DNA of 5,992 nucleotides from Sphingopyxis sp. (GTDB taxonomy: Bacteria; Pseudomonadota; Alphaproteobacteria; Sphingomonadales; Sphingomonadaceae), in NCBI GenBank assembly GCA_012035435.1, contig JAAUPH010000162.1, positions 1 through 5,992 of the forward strand, given 5' to 3'. This document shows positions 1-5,428 of the stretch, piece by piece; positions within the stretch are counted from its first letter, which is position 1; each line of letters starts with the position of its first letter. The position numbers and the translations under genes are program-made. Below the pieces are notes generated by a model, which did no database searches, was not told where the DNA came from, and saw only the letters and a program-made list of their open reading frames with translations.

Positions 1-35
1 GCTGCGACCGGTGCCACCGCCGGTCCTTCGATCTA
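1..35 (-). other. Amber codon and in-frame continuation of the pufA C-terminal tail
   Basis: TAG lies at 35-33 on the minus strand. Replacing it by TGG (one base, + strand position 34) restores the FNW motif followed by IEGPAVAPVAA, which looks like an ordinary LH1 alpha C-terminus. The frame stays open to the window edge, so the true end of pufA is probably outside. What is seen is the stop and the coding-like continuation. That it should be Trp is inferred from family conservation. Confidence 0.75.
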
Positions 36-152
36 GTTGAAGCGATCAGTGCTCAACAGGATGAAATGGATCAGCAAAGCCAGGACGAACAGGAAGATTG
101 CCAAAGCAACCAAAGTCCTGCGCGGATCGAAGATAAGCCAAAGTCTCCACAT
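33..152 (-). CDS. pufA: Light-harvesting LH1 alpha subunit (PufA), cut short by an amber codon
   Basis: Small membrane protein that pairs with PufB in the LH1 antenna ring around the reaction centre and holds bacteriochlorophyll a and carotenoid. As written it encodes 39 residues starting [12 protein letters not shown]. It has the family hallmarks: a cytoplasmic amphipathic start, the FDPRR motif at 8-12, and one membrane helix at about 13-34 with the BChl-ligating His29 in the segment [10 protein letters not shown]. After DRFN the reading frame meets TAG at codon 40, where family members have Trp in an FNWLEG motif. The same frame continues after the stop with IEGPAVAPVAA, which resembles the normal C-terminal tail, up to the window edge. 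LH1 alpha proteins are usually about 50-60 residues. The start is fixed by a strong Shine-Dalgarno and by the conserved MWR N-terminus. The identity is secure; whether the truncation is real is open. Confidence 0.9.
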   Translation of the reverse strand: MWRLWLIFDPRRTLVALAIFLFVLALLIHFILLSTDRFN

Positions 153-166
153 GATACCGCCTCCTT
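153..166 (-). promoter_or_regulatory. pufA ribosome binding site overlapping the pufB stop
   Basis: The minus strand reads TAAGGAGGCGGTATC directly before the pufA ATG. An AAGGAGG Shine-Dalgarno core starts inside the pufB TAA stop and ends 7 nt before the start codon. This near-consensus site supports the pufA start at 152 and suggests that pufB and pufA translation are coupled, fitting the 1:1 alpha/beta stoichiometry of LH1. Confidence 0.85.
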
Positions 167-392
167 ATGCTAGAAATGTTGTGATGGTCGCATTTGCGAG
201 GCTGATCGTGTCCTCCAGCATGGCATAGCCATTCACGCCGGGGAACCACGGCCGCCACATCCACACCAGCACATGCGCGATGATCGCGATGACGGTGAAA
301 CCGATGAAGCTGCTCACAAATATCTTGTGGAATTCCTTGGCTTCTTCCGGGGTCAGATAGGCCCCCGGGCCAAAGCGTTCATTGTCGCTCAT
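165..392 (-). CDS. pufB: Light-harvesting LH1 beta subunit (PufB)
   Basis: Partner of PufA in the LH1 antenna; binds bacteriochlorophyll a in the photosynthetic membrane. The 75-residue product has the beta-subunit layout: a polar N-terminal arm, the [10 protein letters not shown] segment with conserved His22, one membrane helix at about 24-46, the BChl ligand His40 in the segment [11 protein letters not shown], and the periplasmic PWFPGVNGY motif at 49-56. The two His residues are 18 apart, as in the family. About 19 further residues follow NGY, ending in TTFLA; this tail is long compared with, for example, Rhodospirillum rubrum beta, which ends shortly after this motif. The start is supported by a GGAG/AGGG-rich ribosome site. 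The gene lies 127 nt after bchZ, with pufA only 12 nt downstream, in the usual pufBA order. No frame problem is visible. Confidence 0.95.
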   Translation of the reverse strand: MSDNERFGPGAYLTPEEAKEFHKIFVSSFIGFTVIAIIAHVLVWMWRPWFPGVNGYAMLEDTISLANATITTFLA

Positions 393-519
393 AGTCCCTT
401 CTCCATATTAGCCCCAATCGAGCACCCTAAAGTGGCTCCTCCGGGCAGTTGCCTTGCAGCACATGCCGCTGCCAAGGTTGGTGACATCCGGGCCGTGCCG
501 GACGAATAGCTGGACCGGG
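393..519 (-). other. bchZ-pufB intergenic spacer (puf leader region)
   Basis: This is the longest non-coding stretch in the window, 127 bp. It contains a bulged hairpin (453-476) and a purine-rich GGAGAAGGG ribosome site before pufB (396-404). I find no convincing sigma70 promoter, no TGT-N12-ACA site and no T-tracted terminator in it. There is no pufQ-like reading frame, although pufQ occupies this position in Rhodobacter. A puf promoter, if present, may lie further upstream inside bchZ, or puf may rely on read-through from bchCXYZ. Confidence 0.6.
453..476 (-). promoter_or_regulatory. Hairpin in the bchZ-pufB spacer
   Basis: The minus strand reads CTTGGCAGC, loop GGCATGT, then GCTGCAAG: eight base pairs with one bulged G and a 7-nt loop. 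No T-run follows, so it does not look like an intrinsic terminator. A role in RNA processing or in stabilising the 5' end of puf mRNA is possible but is inference; puf messages in Rhodobacter are known to be shaped by intercistronic hairpins and processing. Confidence 0.45.
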
Positions 520-1044
520 TCATGCGCCCGCCCCCTCAAGCATGGTGGCCGCCAGACGGTCGGCCGAAACATGATCTTCACCGGCGCGCCGTGCGCCGCG
601 TTCGGCGGCATCGCGCAGGTTTTTGGCGGCAGAAATCCGGACAAGTACCGGCTGCGCCTCGACGATCGCGTCAAATTTGCTTTTCGCGGCGTCATCCCAG
701 CGCAGCGTGGCTTCGCGGCGCGACGGCGTCGCGGTTCCCGCGTCCATCTGGGTCGACAGCGGCAGAATGTGGAACAGCGCATCGAACAGCGCGTTGCAAA
801 CTTCTTGGACCAGATAGGTCGCACCCGAATAGCCCATGTATGGCGTGCCGGTATGCCGCCTGATGGCAGCGCCCGGAAAGCTTGCCGGGATGAAGATGCC
901 GCGCCCGCCCGTCTCAGCGAGATACATGCGCTCGTTATAGCTGCCGAAGACCACCAGCGGCGGATTGGTCGCGATCATGTCGCGGACGTGATGATTGTCG
1001 GTCTTGGCTCCCGCGGTGCGGCCGATCGCGAAATTGCAGGGGAG

Positions 1045-1049
1045 CCCCC
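1045..1049 (-). other. Second bchZ frameshift (apparent one-base gain in a G5 run)
   Basis: BchZ reads RKFLEDDMG up to this run. Removing one G from GGGGG on the coding strand continues it as [17 protein letters not shown] in the original frame. The gain here cancels the loss at 1525-1529, so total gene length is unchanged. Confidence 0.75.
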
Positions 1050-1524
1050 ATGTCATCTTCAAGAAATTTGCGGATGCCGCGCGCGTAAGTCTCATTGGCC
1101 ACGATGCCGAAACTGGCGGTGCCAAAAAAATCCTGCGTCACCGACCTCCACAAATCCCAAAGGGGCTTAATCGTCGTGTGCTTCTCGCGCTCGATAAAGG
1201 GTTCGGGGTCGAGACCCGTCAGCGTGCCCAGTTGGCGCAGGAAACGGGTGGTGGAATCGAGGCCGATGGGCGCCTGCAAATAGGGTCGTTCGAGCAGCTC
1301 GCACAGATTGCGGCCAAATTCGCGGTACATGCAGATATTGACCTGCGCATGGGCAAGCTTTTGGATGTCGGCCAAGTGGGTACCCAGCGGGAACACCATA
1401 TTGACCTCTGCGCCGATCCCCTCGACCAGCCGCCGAATTTCTGCCAGATCGGAGGGCATATTGAACATGCCATAGGACGGCCCGATGATGTTGACTTTGG
1501 GCTTCTCACCCTCTGCGAGCGGTT

Positions 1525-1529
1525 GGGGG
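1525..1529 (-). other. First bchZ frameshift (apparent one-base loss in a C5 run)
   Basis: Upstream of this run BchZ reads [12 protein letters not shown] in frame; downstream the family sequence [16 protein letters not shown] is in the next frame. Lengthening the run (CCCCC on the coding strand) by one base joins them as [15 protein letters not shown]. The exact base cannot be fixed by eye; the shift could lie anywhere between 1510 and 1530. Confidence 0.75.
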
Positions 1530-1961
1530 CAGCCGCTTTCTTGGGCCCAAATTCAGTCCACAGCCACGACAATGCCCGGTCTTCGCTTTGCCATTGATCC
1601 TCGTCGATCGTGCGCGGCAGGAAGCGTTTGATGTTGGTACCCTCAGGCGTCACCCCGCCGCCGATCATTTCCGCGATCGAACCGGTGACCACCACGGCAG
1701 GCAAATCGGGATCGAGCGAGCGCCACGCGCGGCGCATCGCGCCTTCGGTGCCCGTCTTGCCCAGTTCTTCTTCGCCCAGGCCCGTGACGACGATCGGCAG
1801 TTCGTGTGGCGGCAAGCCATCGGTATAATGCAGCACCGACGTCACCGGCAAATTTTCACAGCCGACGGGACCGTCGATAATGACTTGCAGTCCCTTGACC
1901 GCAGTGAACGCATAGACCGCGCCCCAATAGCCGCCAGCCCGGTCATGATCGATGATCAGCG

Positions 1962-3509
1962 TCATGATCCAACCGCCTCTGCGGCTTTGGCGGCCGCCAA
2001 ATTTTGTGCGGCATATTTGGCTTTGAACTTCGGCCGATCGTTTGGCGTATCTTCCCAGATGCCGCTGGTGTGGCCCGTGCCCACGCCTTCGAAAAAAGCC
2101 TGCATTCTGTCGAACCGCGCCTTGTTGGCGATGGCGCCGTTGATGACCTGAGCCAAACTGCCAGCTCCGGCGGTGCCCATCAGCGGGCGCGCGGAAATCA
2201 GGTTGGTGAAATAGAGCGCGGGGATCGCTTTGGCTTTGGCATGCTGGACGACCGGCGTGGTGCCGATGGCAAGATCTGGCCCAAATTCTTCGATCGCCGC
2301 AATATCGGCTTCCAGGCTGGCGCGGTAGTTGACCCGCACGCCTTTGGCTTCAAGCCATTCGCGGTCGGGGTCGGACCATTTGGTCCTGGGACAGGCGGTC
2401 CCCACATAGGGCACGTCGGCTCCGCTTTCGATCAACAGCCGGGCAACCAACAGCTCTGATCCTTCGTAACCCGACACGGTGATGCGTCCACGCACGGGTT
2501 TGGCGGCCAGCGCGGCGGCGATGGCTGGCAGTATTGCGTTTTGGGCCGCGGCAATTCGATCCGGGTTGGCCCCGGTCGCCTCGCCAATGGCCCGGAGCCA
2601 TGCGGCGGTGCCGTCACGTCCGACCGGTGCCGATCCCACTATCTTCCGTCCTGCCGCTTCAAATTCACGGATGCTTGCGGTGTAGAAGGGGTGGATGGCG
2701 GCGATCACCGCACCGTCCAGCGCGGCATAAAGCTCCCGCCATTCGCGCGTCGGCACGACGGGGCCCGCTGCCAACCCCAATGGTGCGAGCATCTGGCCAA
2801 TACCCATCGGGTCAGCCGGGAACATCTCACCGAGCAATGTGACCGATGGGCGGTCGGGCAGGGCAGAGGGGGCTGCGACCGGGCCTTGCTCCGCTTCCTC
2901 GCGCGCATATTTGAGCATCGCGCCCGCCAGCACGTCTTTGGCTTCGGCATGGGTTGGAATGCCGAAGCCCGGCACATCAATGCCGATCACGCGAACACCG
3001 TTGATCGCGTCGGGGAGCAACCGCAGTGGCACCCCGCTCGCCGTCGGCACGCACAAATTGGTGACAACGATGGTGTCATATTGTTCGGGATCCGCCATCT
3101 GTTCGACGGCTTCCTTGATATCTTCGAACAGCTTGCCGGTGACCAGTGTTTCGGAGCTGAACGGCACATAACCCACGCTGCGCCGCGCGCCGTAGAAGTG
3201 CGAGGTGAAGGTCAGCCCATAAACACAGCACGCTGACCCCGACAGGATCGTCGCCGTCCGCCGCATGCGCAGTCCCACACGCAGCGAACCGAAAGCCGGA
3301 CACATGGATTGGGGCTGATCGTGTGGGCCGAGCGGATAGTCCGCAGCATATTGGCCCAAGATTTCCGACTTGCCGGCCTTCTTGGCCGCGTCGAGCATCA
3401 TATCTTTGCCGCCATGACAACCATCGACAGCGGTCGCATCTGGCGCCGCAGTCAGGTCGATCCGATCGCGTGCACGCTCCGATCCGGCAAAGGCGGTCAG
3501 GTCAGTCAC
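1962..3509 (-). CDS. bchY: Chlorophyllide a oxidoreductase subunit BchY
   Basis: NifD/BchN-like subunit of chlorophyllide a oxidoreductase; with BchZ it forms the catalytic heterotetramer that binds chlorophyllide a and carries a 4Fe-4S cluster. The 515-residue frame is uninterrupted. Three cysteines stand at the spacing known for the cluster ligands of BchY: Cys70 (SMCPAFG), Cys95 (SACCVYG) and Cys153 (NLCVPT), that is +25 and +58. BchZ Cys36 supplies the fourth ligand. Other recognisable stretches are [10 protein letters not shown] near the N-terminus, [32 protein letters not shown], and [12 protein letters not shown] in the C-terminal half. The start is a GTG 3 nt after the bchX stop, preceded by GAGG 8 nt upstream; the first ATG in frame would remove the DGCHGG region. 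The stop overlaps the bchZ ATG as ATGA. It is somewhat longer than the Rhodobacter protein, mainly at the two ends. Confidence 0.96.
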   Translation of the reverse strand: MTDLTAFAGSERARDRIDLTAAPDATAVDGCHGGKDMMLDAAKKAGKSEILGQYAADYPLGPHDQPQSMCPAFGSLRVGLRMRRTATILSGSACCVYGLTFTSHFYGARRSVGYVPFSSETLVTGKLFEDIKEAVEQMADPEQYDTIVVTNLCVPTASGVPLRLLPDAINGVRVIGIDVPGFGIPTHAEAKDVLAGAMLKYAREEAEQGPVAAPSALPDRPSVTLLGEMFPADPMGIGQMLAPLGLAAGPVVPTREWRELYAALDGAVIAAIHPFYTASIREFEAAGRKIVGSAPVGRDGTAAWLRAIGEATGANPDRIAAAQNAILPAIAAALAAKPVRGRITVSGYEGSELLVARLLIESGADVPYVGTACPRTKWSDPDREWLEAKGVRVNYRASLEADIAAIEEFGPDLAIGTTPVVQHAKAKAIPALYFTNLISARPLMGTAGAGSLAQVINGAIANKARFDRMQAFFEGVGTGHTSGIWEDTPNDRPKFKAKYAAQNLAAAKAAEAVGS

Positions 3510-3512
3510 GCA

Positions 3513-4496
3513 TCAGACCTCGTCATAAATCACCTCGAGCGATGGCTTCGCTTCGTAAGTTCCGCCGCGCATGTCGGCCTGCGTCGCGGGAACAAGCTGA
3601 ACGCCGCCGCCGACTTCATCGGGCGAAAACAGGCCCAGCAGGCCATCCTGGTCCAAGGGCTTGGGTTGTTGCGGTGGCGCCGTCGCCACATTTTCGGCGA
3701 GCTCTGCAAACAGGCTGCCCCATTCGCTTTCTGACGTGCCGATGATCTGATAATTGGCCGATTTGCGGCGGATGTCTTCGTTCGCCGGAATGGAGATCAG
3801 CACCGGGATATCGACGCTTTGGGCAAAGGCCTGCGCTTCGCCGGTGCCGTCATCTTTGTTGATGATCATCCCGGCAACGCCGACATTGCCGCCCATCTTG
3901 CGGAAATATTCGACCGCCTTGCAGACATTGTTGGCGACATACAGCGATTGCAGATCATTCGATCCGACGACGATCACTTTCTGGCACATGTCGCGCGCGA
4001 TCGGCAGGCCGAAGCCGCCGCACACCACGTCGCCCAGAAAATCGAGCAGAACATAGTCAAAGCCCCACTCGTGGAAGCCCAGCTTTTCGAGCAATTCAAA
4101 GCCGTGAATGATGCCGCGCCCACCGCAGCCGCGACCGACTTCGGGGCCGCCGAGTTCCATCGCAAACACACCGTCGCGCTGGAAACAGACATCCTCGATG
4201 CCGACCTCCTCGCCCGCCAGCTTTTTGCGCGACGAGGTTTCGATGATGGTGGGGCAGCTTTTGCCGCCGAACAGCAGCGAGGTTGTGTCCGACTTGGGGT
4301 CGCAGCCGATGAGCAGCACGCGCTTGCCTTGCTGTGCCAGCATATAGCTAAGGTTGGACAGCGCGAAGCTTTTACCCGATCCGCCCTTGCCATAAATGGC
4401 GATGATCTGCGTTTCTTTCTTGACCTCGCCCGTGGGTGCGGGATCGGGTTCGATCGATGCCTCTTCGCGGAGGACGCCTATGTCGAGCATCGTCAT
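3513..4496 (-). CDS. bchX: Chlorophyllide a oxidoreductase iron protein BchX
   Basis: NifH/BchL-like ATP-dependent reductase that passes electrons to BchYZ. Numbered from the chosen start (327 residues), it has the P-loop GKGGSGKS at 36-43, the CDPKSD nucleotide-sensing segment near 65-70, and the two Cys that bridge a 4Fe-4S cluster between the two subunits of the homodimer: Cys124 (GRGCGGRG) and Cys159 (VVCGGFGLP). They are 35 apart, exactly as Cys97 and Cys132 of NifH. A C-terminal tail of about 50 residues beyond the NifH-like core (AENVATAPPQQPKP onward) is typical of BchX. I start at the ATG at 4496 because it overlaps the bchC TGA as ATGA and has GGAGAG 7 nt upstream. An in-frame ATG at 4532 lies inside bchC and has no support; another two codons downstream (4490) is possible. 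Confidence 0.96.
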   Translation of the reverse strand: MTMLDIGVLREEASIEPDPAPTGEVKKETQIIAIYGKGGSGKSFALSNLSYMLAQQGKRVLLIGCDPKSDTTSLLFGGKSCPTIIETSSRKKLAGEEVGIEDVCFQRDGVFAMELGGPEVGRGCGGRGIIHGFELLEKLGFHEWGFDYVLLDFLGDVVCGGFGLPIARDMCQKVIVVGSNDLQSLYVANNVCKAVEYFRKMGGNVGVAGMIINKDDGTGEAQAFAQSVDIPVLISIPANEDIRRKSANYQIIGTSESEWGSLFAELAENVATAPPQQPKPLDQDGLLGLFSPDEVGGGVQLVPATQADMRGGTYEAKPSLEVIYDEV

Positions 4497-5428
4497 TCGC
4501 AATCTCTCCAATCGAGCACCATTTTGAGGCACTCTGGATTTTCAAAAGCTTCCGGATAGGCGGTGGACGCTGCTGCTGCCGGGGATATGCCGGTAATGAG
4601 GTCCGACAAGTCGAGCGCGCCGGTGGCGATCAGGGCATGGACGGAAGCCATATCCTCTGGCTCCCATTCGGCGGCGATGCGGATGCGCGCTTCGCGCTGG
4701 AAAGCGGGCGGGAAGGCGAAGCTGATGGGTTGGCTGTAAAAGCCCGCGAGCACCAGCTCGCCGCCCTTGGCCAGGCGGCCGATGAAGCTGTTGAGCGCCG
4801 ATGCATCGCCGCTAACATCATAAATCTGGCGATAATCGTGTCGGGCATCGTCATCGGGGTGAATGACGCAATATCCCGCGGCGCCGGTTTGGCGCACCGG
4901 ATTGGTATCCCACACGACAGGAGGCGGCACGCCGGCCGCGACAGTCAGCCGAGCCAGCAAGCGGCCCAAAATGCCATGACCGATGATCAGCTGGGGCGCT
5001 TCCCCGCAGCTTATTGCATGCAGCGCGGTTGCCGCCAGGGCGTATAAAATGCCTTTTTCTGCCAGCTTTTCGTCAATGGGCATCGCCCGGGCTGCTGCGA
5101 CGACCAGCTTGCGCGCTGCGCCGCCAAACAGGCCGCGTGCGTCGCGGTAGCAGTTGGCGCCGGGAACAAATACCCATTCACCAATGCGCGGTTGATGGTC
5201 AGGGCCGGCGTCGATGATTCGGCCGACCGACTCATATCCGGGAATGAGCGGATATCCCATGCCCGGGAAAGCGGGCATTTGCCCGGTCCAGAGCAGCTTT
5301 TCGGTACCGGTGCTGATACCGCTGAAATGGATTTCGACCAGCACATCGCCCGCGCCCATGGCTGTCAGCGCAGTTTTGCGCATTTCCAGACTGCCCGGTG
5401 CGGCAAAAATGACGGCCGAAGTCTCCAA
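4493..5428 (-). CDS. bchC: 3-hydroxyethyl bacteriochlorophyllide a dehydrogenase BchC
   Basis: Oxidises the 3-(1-hydroxyethyl) side chain of the bacteriochlorophyllide precursor to 3-acetyl, completing the macrocycle of bacteriochlorophyllide a. The 311-residue product is a medium-chain dehydrogenase-like protein with the family stretch FSGISTGTEKLLWTG at 36-49, PAFPGMGYPLIPGYESVG at 52-69, a Rossmann motif GHGILG at 150-155 following the hydrophobic strand QLII, and AGFYSQPISFAFPPAFQ in the C-terminal half. The best start is TTG at 5428, giving METSAVIF, which aligns with the usual M-x-T-x-A-V start of BchC. Two purine-rich ribosome sites (GAGGAGG and GGAG) precede it, and an in-frame TGA lies just upstream. 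The ATG at 5439 is in another frame unless one base is missing from the TTTT run between them. The gene lies directly after the PpsR-type operators and overlaps bchX by 4 nt. Confidence 0.95.
   Translation of the reverse strand: METSAVIFAAPGSLEMRKTALTAMGAGDVLVEIHFSGISTGTEKLLWTGQMPAFPGMGYPLIPGYESVGRIIDAGPDHQPRIGEWVFVPGANCYRDARGLFGGAARKLVVAAARAMPIDEKLAEKGILYALAATALHAISCGEAPQLIIGHGILGRLLARLTVAAGVPPPVVWDTNPVRQTGAAGYCVIHPDDDARHDYRQIYDVSGDASALNSFIGRLAKGGELVLAGFYSQPISFAFPPAFQREARIRIAAEWEPEDMASVHALIATGALDLSDLITGISPAAAASTAYPEAFENPECLKMVLDWRDCE

Larger units (their letters stand above)
520..1965 (-). pseudogene. bchZ: Chlorophyllide a oxidoreductase subunit BchZ, reading frame broken by two compensating frameshifts
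   Basis: BchZ is the NifK/BchB-like subunit of the BchYZ catalytic core of chlorophyllide a oxidoreductase, which reduces the C7=C8 bond of chlorophyllide a with electrons from BchX. The gene starts with [15 protein letters not shown]; Cys36 ([10 protein letters not shown]) matches the single BchZ ligand of the shared 4Fe-4S cluster. Residues 1 to about 146 read in one frame. The next ~159 codons ([18 protein letters not shown] to RKFLEDDMG) read in a second frame. The rest ([10 protein letters not shown] to LEGAGA, including [20 protein letters not shown] and a C-terminal PCP_red-like domain) returns to the first. The breaks map to five-base homopolymers at 1525-1529 and 1045-1049. If both are repaired the protein is 481 residues, a normal BchZ length. 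All three segments look well conserved, so the organism probably has an intact gene. The ATG overlaps the bchY stop as ATGA. Family assignment is very secure; the status of the lesions is not. Confidence 0.93.

Noticed and set aside
406..411. TAATAT resembling a -10 box just before pufB
   Set aside because: It overlaps the pufB ribosome site, so a transcript from it would lack a leader, and there is no acceptable -35 box 17 nt upstream (only ACTTTA).
414..426. 13-base direct repeat CCAATCGAGCACC shared with 4508-4520 (end of bchC)
   Set aside because: A single 13-base match is not surprising among about 18 million position pairs in a 6-kb window, and the two contexts (spacer and coding) are unrelated.
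411..428. Tiny frame GTG CTC GAT TGG GGC TAA after GGAGGAG, a possible leader peptide before pufB
   Set aside because: Five codons with no regulatory codon pattern and no paired attenuator structure; the purine run is as likely incidental.
454..1170. Long plus-strand open frame (238 codons) opposite bchZ
   Set aside because: It is antisense to a clearly recognised gene, its protein is rich in Arg, Gly and Ala without family character, and it has no ribosome site; GC-rich genes routinely create such shadows. The same holds for the other long plus-strand frames (995-1597, 2541-3236, 3819-4559).
1219..1525. Literal continuation of the first bchZ frame (about 100 residues ending at 1219)
   Set aside because: The sequence turns into Ser/Arg/Pro/Cys-rich nonsense exactly where the neighbouring frame gives conserved BchZ; it is an out-of-frame reading.
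4497..4532. Upstream in-frame ATG of bchX that would add 12 residues
   Set aside because: It lies inside the bchC coding sequence, has no ribosome site, and the ATG at 4496 has the ATGA overlap and GGAGAG upstream.
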